Shown here piece after piece: positions 49,321 to 61,849 of a stretch of 64,000 bases of DNA. The stretch is from the NCBI GenBank assembly GCA_036417435.1, contig CM070910.1, positions 14,325,501 to 14,389,500 of the forward strand, written 5' to 3'. The notes under the pieces were generated by a model, which did no database searches, was not told the DNA's origin, and saw nothing but the letters and a program-made list of their open reading frames with translations. The translations under genes were made by a program, and so were the position numbers. The DNA is from Inia geoffrensis. Taxonomy: Eukaryota > Chordata > Mammalia > Artiodactyla > Iniidae. How positions within the stretch are numbered: the first letter of the stretch is position 1; the number at the start of each line of letters is the position of its first letter.

Positions 49321-51179
49321 ACTTCAAAAAAAATAAAAATAAAAAACCCATACTCCCCTAAAATATATAATGTTCTACAGTATTAAACATGCAGAAGTGA
49401 GCCATGAGATCACAACAATAAATCACAGGGCACTTACAATGATGTAGAACTCTCCACCTGGTCCTCTGAACAGAGTGTCAATTTAAACACCACGATGTCT
49501 TCAAGCTTACTCCAGTGCTCTGTGCCCACTCCTTCCTCTCAACTCATAGCCTTATCTTCTGAGAGATCCCTTTGTTCCTTTATACTGCTTTGCGGCATCT
49601 CCTGTAGTGCTGAGTTTAATGCTTCTATGGTTTACTGTGTATTATTACAATCTTTCCACTTTTGTACAAGCTGAATTCTTAATTGGATCTCACAGTCTAT
49701 GGATTTTATATTTTTGCATTTCTCCCAGGGCTAAAATAAAATGGTCATTCAAGAAATATCTGTTGCATAAAAAAATCTTGTTCTAAGTCTCTGAGCTCGA
49801 AGAGTTAGCCCTCTTGGGTAGAGAGGCTGTGAGGAACTTGAGCAGGGAGGTCTGTAGGCTAAGAAGACATGAGCTAAGAAAAGTGCAATAAGGAGAAGCA
49901 AGAATTGGGTCTGGTGAAAGACGACACTTCGTAGAAATCAGGTTGGGTGGTGAGAGGGGACAGAATGGCATGTACCAGATAACACAGGCAGAGGGAGAAC
50001 AACTCCCACAAGGGGTTGGTGAAGACACCCACCAAATTAACTTGATAAGAACAGAGGCCAGTATGAGGGACTGCACACAAGGAGGTCGGTCGAGAGGGCA
50101 GAGATGGGGCTGGTCTGCAGGCACTTGCGTAGCACGAAGAGTGATCAGCATGCTAGCAGTCAGAAAAACAAAATAAAGAAGAAAACCATCTCCAAGGTGA
50201 CTACAATCTACCATCGTGTCACTGGTTAGTAGTAGTGGTAAGTGTACTTTTACATAATTTTCAAGTGAAATCTCTCATTAGGAACTCTGAAGTGTCAAAG
50301 GAACAAAACAATTATGAATTTCAATTATCTTAAGAACTATAATTTATCTTCTCTGGTGTATAAGGAAAATATTGTGTGCATCACTTAATGAAATATAGTA
50401 AAGTGTGTGTAGGATTCTTTTAAATCACTGTGCTTGGATTTGAATCACACAAAAAATGTATATTTATAAATGTAATCTAGCCACTCACCCCTGGGGGATG
50501 ATTTAAGAATTTCTTTACTTATTCACTCCACACTTCCTAATACATGATTTTGAAATCGCCAAATGGATCGGATAAAGACGACGTTCCTCTGGATAAAATT
50601 TAAAATCCATGTACCCTTTCTCAAAGAAAATAGAATAGTACCTATGGCAGAGAGAAATTATAATTTAATAATTAAATTGTTTACTTCTTTGTTCCTTTAT
50701 TTCTTAGCAACTGAAAAAATGAAATCTCTTTTTTATTTCAGCTAAAGGAAGACGAAAATGTGAGGAAAATAACAGAAATATTTCCCCCACTATATTCTCT
50801 GTTTCTCAAGTAAAGCACTACTTTTCTTTAAAAATATTAAATCTGCTCTAAAACTCACACATGAGCAGAGAATTAACATAATTCCAAGAAAAAATTTTAC
50901 AAAGTGGATGGCAGATCTATGAAACAGATTTTTCTTGAGTGTTGGTATTTTTCAGTCAAAAAGCCAGGCAAGCAGGTTATAGTATAACCTGTATGCACAG
51001 TTCTGAAATAGCAAAGTATAATATATAGTTCAGAAATGATCAGACTACATCTCAAAGTATACTCTTCTCTGAATGAGTATCAGAGAATCAGCCCATTCTC
51101 TCTGAAAGGATCTAAAAGGAAATAGCATTTTAACGGTATCAACAGCAGCTTTCTATGAAGGAAAGGGTAATTTAGGCAG
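49321..51179. other. Intronic stretch, mostly unrecognised
   Basis: A possible L2 tail ends near 49760 (caagaaatatctgttgc). The 49780-50210 segment is a purine-rich block with a 143-codon antisense ORF lacking recognisable domains. Otherwise AT-rich intron. Confidence 0.4.
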
Positions 51180-51750
51180 GATTAGGCCATGGGCCGCCAT
51201 TGGTAGGTTTTGTAAGAACAGTGTTAGCACATAATTTTGAGGGCTAGTTAATGCCCTATGAAAATGTGCCTATTAAAGGCTATCTATAATTTTTGTGTGA
51301 AATTAATGCCACTCATAAACAAGGCTTTCTAATGGAATTGTTGATAAGCTTAACCACTATATATGGGCACAAAGTCTACTACTTTAATGGAAATAGTCAA
51401 TGCCATGACCAGGACAGAACCATTTAGTAGGGAAATTGGAAATTTAACTTCAATCAGATGGACAAAAAAATGAAAATGAATGCTTGAAGTGGTAGCATAA
51501 AAACACCAGCGATTAAAAACATTTGGAACCTTTGCTTACCCTTCAAAGGCATTTGTTGCCATGGTTTTTAAAGACCTCTAAAAGCTTCAGCTGTGTCCAC
51601 AAGAGCTGCCAAGAAATAGGGGCTCTACACTGATTTTATTTGTCAGATGCATTTTGTCTTAATTATCTCCAAGATAAAGATTATTTGGCTGAAGGATAAA
51701 AAAAGAAGAGCCACTGTCATTTCACAGGTAGAAAGACTATGATTTTGCTT
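51180..51750. other. Repeat-poor intronic block with an RFX-like half-site
   Basis: No interspersed repeat is seen. It contains gttgccatgg (51555-51564), which matches an RFX X-box half, and several TAAT-core strings. Possible regulatory DNA, not demonstrated. Confidence 0.35.
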
Positions 51751-53149
51751 TTCTGAGCCAGTCTTCAAATGCATGCATTCATGTGTGCACACACCTCTAA
51801 TTTTCATACTGTAGCATTAAAGAGTAACTAGCACTTAAAATTGGTAATAGGGATGGCACTCTTACATGGAAGGAGGTTTTCAAGTCTTAAATTTTAGGGT
51901 TGTGCCTTTCTTTTTTTCTCCATTGACAACCAGGAGCCAAACATCTGGCAAGTTTACCAATAGCTGGAGGTAAGACTTTTCTTTTAAAAAGTTTCATTAT
52001 AAATGCTTTCATTTGAAAATTACATGATAGCTCATATGTATACACCCTAAAACTCTCCTGCCCTTTGGCCCCAATTGTCTTATTTCTCTGTTGCACAATT
52101 TGCATCTTTCTGGGTTATAAAAGATGTCTGTGGACTCCCATAGTATTAATACTTGGGGGTGGAGGGGAAGCTTGCTTTTTATTTGAACATCATAAAAATG
52201 CTTTGATTCGTTCCTGCCATTTACTATTTGTACAGCTAATGTGTTGGTACCAGCATGTTTTCCAATTGTAAGGTCCTGGAGAGCAGCATTTGGCCCTATT
52301 GGGCTAGTTTGTGATTTTCCTGTTTAGAAGGGCCTTGAACATACATGCTTAATAATGAGAGTGCTGCTTACAAGGTTTTGGTAAGATCCAGGAAGCTCAT
52401 ATTACCATGAGAACCAAGAGGATGTTTCCGGAGTTACTTCATTATTAACAACGGACCACCTTCAGGAAGTAGTTAAACCATTCATTTCATCAAGTTTCTT
52501 TAAAATTCATTGAGGAAATCAATTCCAATTCCCACTCCTGGGCTGTCTGCAGGGTGTGCTGCTTCTGTTTCTGTAGCTGCTGGATAATTCTATCTGAATG
52601 TCCAGCTATCGTGTCAAACTCAGTACGTCTGGAATTTAACTTACTCTACCCCTATCTATTTGGCCTTCCTGTTGATTTTCCCAGTTCAGGTGATGACAAC
52701 AGCATTTTCCCTCTGTTTTTGAACCTCTTTAACTTCCTTCTTTTGCAGATACTTCACATTGAATCATCTTAAAACAATGTAGATTCTTTCATTATAATAT
52801 CCTTCATTCTATTCCTTTTTCCCATTTCACAAATACCAAAGTTCAGATTTGTAGTATGTCTAAGGTATGTGAATACTAGCCAAATTCATCCTCATGCTTT
52901 TAGTTGCTCCCTTCTCTGGTCTCTCCTAAAGGCCTCTGGCAGATTCATCTTAATTAATGACTGTTTTGTCATATCTCTCCCATGACTGAAAAAATGTAAT
53001 GGCTTTTGTGTGGCTTAAAGCAAACTGATCCTAACCATCCTTTCATTCCTGTATTTATTCATTGAGTGACTCCTGTAATATGAAGCCTTGATTTGGGCCT
53101 TGCCTTTGGGAGACTCACAGTCAGTAAGAGAAAGACACACATACACAAA
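51751..53149. other. Intronic stretch, no gene recognised
   Basis: A pyrimidine-rich part at 52540-53060 may be diverged L2. No other content was identified. Confidence 0.4.
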
Positions 53150-53961
53150 TACAAGCAGACCTCTGAGATCTTGAGGGTTGGGTTCCAGATCACTGCAATA
53201 AAGTGAATATCACAATAAAAGGAGTCACATGAATTTTTTGGTTTCCCCATGCACATAAAAGTTATGTTTACACTATACTGTCATCTATTGTTCGCAATAG
53301 CATTACGTCTTAAAAACGTACCTGTCTCAATTTAAAAATACTTTATTGCTAAAAAATGCTAACCATCATCTGAGCCTTCAGCGAGTAATCCTTTTGCTGG
53401 TGGAGGGTCTTGCTTCAATATTGATGGCTGATAACTGATCAGGGTGGTGGTTGCTCAAAGTGACAATTTCTTAATATAAGACAACAATGAAGTTTGCTAC
53501 ATCGATTGACTTTTCCTTCGACTTGAACAATCAGAGGCTACTGTAGGGTTATTAACTGGCCTAAGTTTAATATTGTTGTGTCTCAGGGAATAGGGAGGTC
53601 CAGGGAGAAGGACAGAGACTAGGGAACAGCTCATCAGTGGAGCAGTCAGAACACAACATTTATCAATTAAATTCACCATCATGTATGGGTGCAGTTCATG
53701 ATGCCCCAAAACAATTACAATAGTCACATCAAAGATCACTGATCACAGATCACCATAACAAACATAGTAATAATGAAAAAGTTTGACATATTGCAAGAAT
53801 TACCCAAATGGGATACAGAAACATGAAGCGAGCAAATGCTCTTGGAAAAATGGTGCCAACAGACGTTCAATGTGGGGTTGCTGCAAATCTTCAATTTGTA
53901 AAAAACTCAGTATTTGCAAAAAGCAATAAGTCAAAGGGCAGTAAAACAAGGTATGCCTGTA
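53150..53961 (-). mobile_element. Tigger1-type DNA transposon remnant
   Basis: Ends acaagcagacctctgaga (left) and aaggtatgcctgt (right) at TA dinucleotides. Internal text is the reverse complement of Tigger1: ctgcaataaagtgaatatca, aaaaatgctaaccatcatct, aaagatcactgatcacagat. At 812 bp it lacks transposase. A second member of the same family is at 23570. Confidence 0.85.
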
Positions 53962-53989
53962 CCTGCAGTCCTAGGCAATGGGAACAAAG

Positions 53990-54322
53990 TACAGTCATCC
54001 CTCAGTATCCTCAGGGGACTGGTTACAGGATCCCCCTCAGATACCAAAATATGGGGCAGTTCAAGTGCCTTATATAAAATTACCATAGCGTTTGCATATA
54101 ACCTACACACATCCTCCAGTATACTTTAAATCATCTCTAGATTATTCACAATACCTAATATGATGTAAATGCAAATAGTTGTAAATACAGTGTAAATGCT
54201 ATGTAAATAGTTGGATGGCAACAAGGAAAATTCAAGTTTTGCTTTTTGGAACTTTCTGGAATTTCTGTTAATATTTTTAATCGGGGGTTAGTTGAACCCA
54301 CAGACACAAAGTGCTGACCGTA
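53990..54322 (+). mobile_element. MER2 (Tigger-group MITE), full length
   Basis: Ends acagtcatccctcagtatcc and agtgctgaccgta at TA sites, with the MER2 hallmark cttatataaaattaccatag and aaatcatctctagattattc. About 333 bp, close to the family's full length. It lies 28 bp from the Tigger1 remnant. Confidence 0.9.
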
Positions 54323-54499
54323 ATATGGAGTGCCAAGAAGAAAGAGAACTTCTGCATTAACATCAGAGGTTTGATGACAATCACTTTGACTAGGACAAGA
54401 AGAAATTTTACGCGTAAATCCAGAAAGAAATTCCTAGCAAAGAAATGGGATGGTCATGTTTGAATAACAGTATGTAGTACAGTCTAGAGGGTCTACCTC

Positions 54500-54990
54500 A
54501 GAAGTAGAAACGATGACTTTAAGACAACCAGAAAGATAGGCTAGGACAAGACTGGGGAAATCCTTGAATGCTTGGTTGTCTAAGGATTATTCCATGGGCC
54601 CCAGAAGTCATTAAAGAATTCTGTGCAAAGTATTGTTATGATTAGTGATTTGCTAATGTTAATAGACTGTCAGTGTGCAAACAGGTTTGGAAGGAAAACA
54701 AATGAAGGAAGTGACTTAAATGAAGAAGGAAAAAGGAAAAATTAAATTACTGCAACGAGCCTGGTGAAAGTTAATGGGGCAAACTCTAAGTAGTGGGAAT
54801 TGCATGGATAGACGTTAAAGAGATAGAACCAACAGGATTACACAACAGTTCTGATGGGAACCATCACAGGGAAGGACTGCAAAGTGAAAAGATGAGGATA
54901 ACTAACTCCAAGATTTTAAGTGTAGATGCCTGAGGAAATGGTGAGGGAACTGGTATAAAAGTAGTTAGGAGGAGTGGCTATTGTCAGGGA
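54500..54990 (-). repeat. Probable L2 fragment, antisense
   Basis: Phrases such as gagatagaaccaacaggatt and taactccaagattttaagtg match antisense L2. Diverged, with uncertain limits. Confidence 0.45.
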
Positions 54991-55084
54991 TATGTAGGCG
55001 TCACTAAGAAGCAGGGTTGGTATGGGAGCTAAACTTGGCAGATACTTACATAGCTGTTATACTGTAGGTCTTAAATACTATTCC

Positions 55085-55507
55085 CTAGGGCTACCATAAC
55101 AAAGTACCATAAATGAGTAACTTAAAACAACATAAAGTATTGCCTCACAGTTCTGGAGGCTAAAAGTCTGAAATCAAGGTGTCAGCAAGGCCATGCTCCC
55201 TCTGAAGTCTGTAGGGAAGAACTATTTGCCTTCTGGTGTTTGCCAGCAATCCTTGCTGTTCCTTGGCTTGTAGATGCATCACTTCAATATCTCTTTCCAT
55301 CATCTCATGGCATTATCCTCCCTGTCTCTCTGTCCAAATTTCCTCTTCCAATAAGAACATTAGTCACCATACTCTAGTATGACCTCATCTTAACTAATTA
55401 TATCTGCAACAACCCTATTTCCAAATAAGGTGACATTCTGAGGTACTGGGGGATTAGGACTTCATCATATCTTTTGTGGGGGGGGGGACACAATTCAACC
55501 CATAACA
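55085..55507 (-). repeat. MaLR-type solitary LTR, antisense
   Basis: Antisense counterpart of the LTR at 26040: agggctaccataacaaagta at the left, ttctggaggctaaaagtctg, ttccttggcttgtagatgca, and gacacaattcaacccataac at the right. Contains a G-homopolymer of about 9-10 near 55480. Confidence 0.8.
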
Positions 55508-55929
55508 GATATGTATGACATTGCTTAGGAAACTGGGTGGAGAAAAGGATGAGAAAGTGAAAGGAACAGAGGTTGAAAACTCCGTGGAATGCCTGCTTGT
55601 AGAGAGATGAAGAGGGAAAATAAAGAGGCAGAGAGTAGACAGCAAGCCCTCTGTTCTTTCACAGTTGATTTACCCAATTTCCACTGTGCATTTCTTGGTT
55701 TATACTATTTCACATTTCTGGAGTTCTTCTCCAAACTTCTTAATGCCTATGAAAATCCTCCAATTCTTTCCAGGCCTATATCAGATATACCACTTGCATT
55801 AACACTTCTCTTGCTAGCCTTACCTGATGAAATAACTCTGTTCTCTGAAGCCCTCCAGCAGGTTTTATCTACTATTCTTTTGACTTCTTGCCATGTTCTA
55901 TCATTTAACAGACGTGTGCCCACATGACT

Positions 55930-56470
55930 GTAGACATGGGAGTTATAGCAACAAACAGGGCAGACCAAACCAGAAATCAGCTCTCACTGAGCTTCCATCC
56001 AAGTTTGGGCAGGAATATTTGAAGGTGGCATCTGTTGCAGACAGATAATAATCAACCAAATGAATAAATTTGAAAGTTCATTAAGGGTTTAAGGGCCTTA
56101 AAGGCAAATAAGAAAGGTATTTAAAAAAAAAAAAACTAGAGGCAAAGGTTTGTAGGGTTATTTTTGGTGGGGTAATCAGGGGAGGTAAAGAGGGAACTGT
56201 ATATACTAAGGTCCTGAGAAAGGAATGTGTGTCGTGTGTTGGGAGAAGAGAAAGATGGCCATCGTGGCTGGATTACAGTGATGGGGAGAGAAGGAAGCAG
56301 GAATACGGCCATGCAGAGTATTTTAAGGCATAGAAAGGAATCTGGACTTTAAGTGCAGTGAGAGTTTAAGTTTAAGACCATATGACCTGATTAATGTATC
56401 TAAAAGACCTCTCCTGCTGTCACTTGGAGACTAGACTGCAGAGGAGCAAGTAGGGAAATGTGGAGACAAA
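55930..56470 (-). repeat. L2 LINE fragment, antisense
   Basis: Antisense L2: tcactgagcttccatccaag near the 3' end, aggtcctgagaaaggaatgt, ccatgcagagtattttaagg, ctctcctgctgtcacttgg. Confidence 0.6.
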
Positions 56471-58060
56471 AGACTTAGCATTTTGGGGTGCATGTACTGC
56501 CAGGATCAACTCTGAGATGTATCTCTGAAAGGACTCCAGAGATAAGACAGTTTTGTAATGAGAGAGCAGAAGCCTCCACTTCTACCCCATCCTCTGGCCT
56601 TTCCTAGACAGGGGCGCATAGGTCAAGACAGAAGGAGACTGGAAATGGGAAACTTAGCATAAAAACTAACCCATCTTGGGCAAACAAGAGTGAATTCCTA
56701 AGCACAAAAGAACTAAGTTCTCTTTTCACAGACCAGCTGAACTGGCCTGAGGTTCTTTAGAAAGTCAGTCTCTGCTTACCCCTGGCAGCTGCTGAAGGAG
56801 CTATCCAGGGTGCTGGACTCTCACCCTGAAGCTTTCTAGGGCCTGGTGGGTAAGGACATCAGTTATCCTTGTCGGACCTAAGACCCCCACTGTGCTGAAG
56901 CATAGCCAGACTTCACCCTAATACCATGTCCTTCTGGCCTTAGCTAACCTTTAAGTCAACATGGGCCTGGGCCCTATCTGTTAAGCATAGTGTTAAGTAT
57001 CTTCCATAGATGGCTTAGAAAGAAAATATAAAGTGGCAGTGCAGCTAGGGGTGTACAGATAGGTTTGAGCCTCCACTGTGCCTCATGACCATTTATAATA
57101 TAAGACCATAATATCATCTTTATAATATTTATTTGTAATATTATGACCAAGGAGCGAGCTCCATGGAGTCCTTTTTCCTTGGAATAATGTTCAAAGGTAG
57201 TACTTGGCTGCTGAACCTATAACCAAATCTGCTTATGTAACTCATCCAAGAGTCTCTGCCTACAACACATCTTCATGAACACTGCTCCTCTACCTACAGT
57301 GATTAATAAATTCACAGAATATCCAATTTCACCCACATCTCCCTTAAATCGTGTTCTTGACTTCACTTTAAAAAAAAAAAACTATGTTCAACTGGAGGCC
57401 ATTATTCAATTTCTTGAGTAATCAAGTTCATACACTAGGCAGGGGATGAAAATTTGTATGCTTTCAAGTCAAACACTTTACCTCTTCAACTAAACACTCA
57501 GAGCACTAGAGTAATCTGATGGATACTCATTTCTAGCTCTCTTCTTAACAACAAGAAAAACAGGAAGAGCTACAGCATTTCAGAACTTTCTACCTGCGGC
57601 ATGTCAGACCCTTCACTGTCCTTAAATAGGTTTGAGGGGCAGCGTGATTTATAAAGAGTCACAGAAGTTCAGTAAAACTTTTTAGTTCCAAGCTATCAAG
57701 ACTATGATGAGAAAGACTCTATTGCTCTGCTCTTTTCCTTTTATATACGCAAACAAATCAAATTGATGGAAACGCCATTAAAGTCAAAAGGAAATAAATT
57801 ACTTTGTTTTTACACAGTCTAAGAAGAAATATACGGCCCAGGAATGTCTTAGATGGTGTATTAATTTTGTTAATTTTTATTCACAGAACTCCCCAAACTC
57901 TGCCTTACCTCCTGGGCTTTACCCGCATACTCAGTCCCATTCTCATATGATTGAACACTCAACCTGCCCTTCTTCATTTTGCTCACTTGCAACATTCTCC
58001 AGACAATTTTAAGTCAGGAAACTTTGAGAGCCTGACTCAAGCCCCACCAGGAATAAGTGA
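56471..58060. other. Intronic stretch, no gene recognised
   Basis: Mixed-composition intron. The first 500 bases are less AT-rich and could be an unnamed old element. Confidence 0.4.
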
Positions 58061-58064
58061 AGTT

Positions 58065-58268
58065 TGGACTCCTGTAAAATCTGCACTCACCCTCATCTTG
58101 GTACTTATCACACTGTAATTTAATTGCTGCTTTATTTGTCCACCTCTCCTACTACCTTTAAGCTCTATGGGGGTAAGGACTATGTCTTTACTGTAATTGT
58201 ATCTCCAGGACCTCACACAGTGCTTTGCTTAGTAGAGGCATTCAATGAACAAATTAATAAATTAGTGA
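58065..58268 (+). repeat. L2 LINE 3' end
   Basis: Plus-strand L2 tail: agctctatgggggtaaggac, tgtatctccaggacctcac, gcttagtagaggcattcaat, ending in gaacaaattaataa. Confidence 0.8.
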
Positions 58269-59109
58269 ACTTTATCATTTTTAAGGTTCCTCTCTATCTT
58301 TAAAAGTTAATAACACTGCCTTGTTTCCAGGCTTCCTGCAGAACTTTGGACTCAATAGTCATCTCATTTAAGAAACCTTTTATAAATGTCTTCATACCAT
58401 GATAAGTAAGAAGTTTCTGAAGCCACATAGAAATTGCATTTGTAAGCAGTTTATATGTACAACTTTAGATAGTATAATGAAATCCTACTATTTAGTCTGT
58501 ACATACAAGTCAGATATCAGATACATATTTTAACAATCAAAGAGTAAGCAAACATTTTTTTGAATATTTGAACTTGAGATAAAGCCATACCAACAAAATA
58601 TTTCTTTTTATACACTTACATTTACTTCATTTAATTTTTATAAGTATTTTTTTCCTGTGTTTTCTGTTCCGATGCCTTAACGCCTAGAGACAATACTAAG
58701 TTCAATGTGGTGTTACATAGCACACTCCTAAGTGCTGAACACACGTGAAGAAAATAAGTTGTGACAATATTGTCATTGTTCCTTGGAGGAAGATAGTTTC
58801 TACCTTCAATCTCAGTCTTTTCACATTTATAACTGACAATATCTTCTTTTCTTATATTCATCTATTGTCTTCCCTATCTGTATCATAGCACAGCACTTTA
58901 TACTAATTTACTCTCTAATCCTATCATGAGAACGTGTACCTTTGCCTCCCCAAATAAATTTCCCACACAAATTCTAAATTCTGTGGGATTATGGATTACT
59001 TCTTACACATATTTTTATTTCCCTCAGACAATCTAGCACAGGTACAGAGTAAGTTCTCAGTAAACATGAAAGACGAAACGTTAGATTTGGAAACCATCGA
59101 TTCTCTTGT
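58269..59109. other. Intronic stretch, no feature recognised
   Basis: AT-rich sequence with a short L2-like tail near 59035-59070 (agtaagttctcagtaaacat). Confidence 0.45.
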
Positions 59110-59111
59110 CA

Positions 59112-59342
59112 TACATTAAATCGGGAGTCAGCAAATTATGGCCCACAGGCCAGTCCTGGTCAGTTACCTGTTTGTGTATATAAAGTTTTATTGGCACACA
59201 CCCATTTATTTACACAGTACCTATGGCTCCTTGCAGGCCACAATGCCAGAGTGAGTAGCTGTCACAGAGACTGCATGGCCTGCAAAGCCTAACTAGTTAC
59301 TCTCTGGTCCTTTGCAGAAAAACTGCTGACCCCTGCTCTAAA
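59112..59342 (-). repeat. hAT-Charlie-type MITE
   Basis: Ends agtcagcaaattatggccca (left) and aaaactgctgacccctgct (right) are complementary. Internal ataaagttttattggcacac and actgcatggcctgcaaagcc fit a widespread Charlie-related non-autonomous family. The exact subfamily is not assigned. Confidence 0.7.
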
Positions 59343-60993
59343 TCATTTTTACAGATGAGGGAACTCAGTCTCAGATAAATGACTTGTCCAAGTGTGTAGC
59401 TGAACCTACCCACTAAATCTACCTCTGTCAGATGATTTTTCCATACCAGATTAAATGCTTGATAAAGATAATGGTATCTTAGATTATATAAAACTAAATT
59501 AAAAGAAGGGTCACAAATGAAGATGGCTGTCAAAAGACCTTTACGGGCTTATACTAACTTGAACCAAAATACGAATATCACTTTTTTAAATTAAGATAGT
59601 ATTAATATCTGCTAGTAAAATTAAATAATCTGTGTTGGTATGTATCTATATACAAAAATCCACTATCGTATAATATTATAAATTTTATTAAAATTCTAGT
59701 AAAAAGTCCCAGTCTTACAATAGATTTCTAAAGGGTGGTGAAAGTAATAGTTGTCAAAAAAAAAGTGCTTTTAAAATGGACCAAGTTGACCTCACATGCT
59801 ACTCTATTAAGATATGAATAGCCTTTTAAAAAAATCCATCCACTGGCAATGAAAGGAAAAATGAATAGTGTATATCATCCCCCAGCTTTCACCCCACATC
59901 AGGGCAGTGAAGAGCTACAGCAAAAAGTCCATGAGAATAGTGATTCATTCTCTATTCAAAAGTGTCTGCAATCAGTACCTATTAATTTAGTAGACTCTGG
60001 TTTTCAACAAGTTACTTCAGTCTCAATTTCCATAGAGGGAATCACACAAAAACTCCATCAGAAATACTCCTAGTATTTATATACTAAACTTTGTTTAAGC
60101 TGAAAAGATAAAGGAATAAGAACAGAGAAAAATGGTCCAGTATTAAAACAAAGGTTAATCCAGCTAGTTTAAACTGCTGTCAGATCTCTGTTTTTGTCAA
60201 AGGATCTTTAGCATAGATATTTTAGGTAGTAAAAATGATTGTTTCTCCCAGTATATCCTATATAGACAATATAGCAACAATATAGACACTCCTGGAGTAG
60301 AAATGAAATGTAGCTGGCAGTCTATCAGAGAAGCTGCACTTGGAAAACTGTATAAAAGAAAAGATTGAAGCAGACAGTGCAAATGACATGAATGCAGTCT
60401 TACGGGTGTATACTTAATAACTGCTTGATACAGATAATACATCCCTTATTACAAGTCACAAGCCATTGAATCTTCTCAGTTTAGCAAAAGGTCATGTCAT
60501 CCATTGAGACAACAAAGAGATGGAAGAAGAGCAAGAGAAGAAAGAGTTAAATTAGAATTGGTCTGGAGCAAAGATCAGAATGCTTATCTGCACAAAGCTA
60601 AGCTGGAGAAATAATTATACATGGATAATTAATATCACACTACATCACGTAAGCCTAGTTGCCTACAACACATAAATATCCACCTGCCATCCCCCAATCA
60701 TGGCGCGGACAACATCTCAGAGACACAGCTATTGAAATCCTCTTCCTCTAGAGTTGTTCAAGACTGCTGGGATCTTGCCAAATGGAGGAAGCATAATGAC
60801 TCAGCCACAATTGCCCTGGCATTGGCCAATTCCTTCTCCTAGGATCTTGTCTCTTCTCCATGTTTCTACCATAGATACTAGTGGACCTACTAGGTATTAG
60901 TGCTCTATACAAATGGCTGATCACATGCCTTCCTCTGTTGCTTCCCCTCTTAGGATTAAAAAATGGGATAAGTTGTTTGCAACACACTATTAC
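59343..60993. other. Intronic stretch next to exon 2, no feature recognised
   Basis: This is the first 1.6 kb of intron 2 in transcript order. AT-rich, short ORFs only. The last few hundred bases before the exon are free of repeats I can name. Confidence 0.5.
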
Positions 60994-61184
60994 CTTGAAT
61001 ACTTCTCTTGAAGAAGGCCTTACAGCCCTCGCAAGACCAAACTCCATAATGGTAGCCTGAGGCATAGTCATTGCACACTGCACAGTAGCGAGTCTCCTTG
61101 GCAGATTCCATGGCCATGCTTCCCTTGTCACTGGTACTGGCCAATCTCTCTCTGCCACCCTGGCGCCGATTATCTGAATTTGGC
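60994..61184 (-). CDS. ESR1: Estrogen receptor alpha, coding exon 2 (first zinc finger)
   Basis: This exon encodes the end of the N-terminal domain and the first zinc finger of the nuclear estrogen receptor, a ligand-activated transcription factor that binds estrogen response elements as a dimer. On the minus strand it runs from an AG acceptor (61185-61186), preceded by a long T-rich tract, to a GT donor (60992-60993, gtaata). Its length of 191 bp matches the mammalian exon. The first base completes an Arg codon and the last base starts a Gly codon finished in exon 3. The frame starts [10 protein letters not shown] and reaches [19 protein letters not shown] and [13 protein letters not shown]. 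The four zinc cysteines (human 185, 188, 202, 205) and the P-box that reads the AGGTCA half-site are all present. The RERLAS kinase-site motif around human Ser167 is kept. A Ser stands at the residue equivalent to human Asn169. No stop or frameshift is present. Identification is essentially certain. Confidence 0.98.
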
Positions 61185-61849
61185 CTGGGGAAAAAAATAG
61201 GAGAAAAAAAACAAAAAAACAAAACAAAAAAAAAACAGTGAATCCATTAACATTAGAAAAGCAAAACATGCACTCTCCTCTAAAGAATAAGAGGCTTGGA
61301 AGATGTAGCAGATCCACTTTATTCTGACATTTTGAAATAATGAATCATAATGTAAGCTAATCTTTCATTACCTCTTGCCGTCTGTTGCAGCAAAAGGGGT
61401 TTGCCTATTATATTAACCTTGAGGGGAAATTGCTTATTGCAAACTTTCTTTAAAAATGGACTTCCTACACCAGAATATATTATCCAGAAAATGACAAAAT
61501 GAAATTAGCTGGTTTCTAATAGACTTAATCATATTTTTAGGGATTCTCAATTAACCCAGAACCATTAGAGACCAATGCTCATTCCAATTCTAGACCACAC
61601 TAAGGGCCTTTAGAAAATGGAGACAAAGCATAAAACAGCTGGAACATTTGAAAGTCAGATGAACTGATGAACAACATAGAACATGTATAGAAAGATAATG
61701 CAAATTCTTACATCATTGTTACAAGGTAACCCCGGGTATCAGTTGTTATGACTGTAATTTGAGGATAGTAGTCAATGTTCAATATTCCTCTTCAAGAACA
61801 TGTAGAATGAGAAGAACAGGCACACAAATGATTACACCAACCTTGAAAA

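Larger units (their letters stand above)
28376..60993 (-). other. ESR1: ESR1 intron 2
   Basis: This 32,618-bp intron separates the two zinc-finger exons; an intron of tens of kilobases here is normal for mammalian ESR1. It begins gtaata after exon 2 and ends with a modest pyrimidine tract and tag before exon 3. I saw no further receptor exon in it. It is built largely of interspersed repeats in both orientations, listed separately. Confidence 0.93.

Noticed and set aside
49783..50214. 143-codon ORF, minus strand, outside recognised repeats
   Set aside because: Cys/Pro/Ser-rich composition as expected from the complement of a purine-rich block; no motif, no splice sites or known family.
60748..61317. 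189-codon ORF on the minus strand overlapping exon 2
   Set aside because: It is in a different frame from ESR1 and crosses both splice sites; a chance open frame over GC-richer coding DNA and the T-tract.
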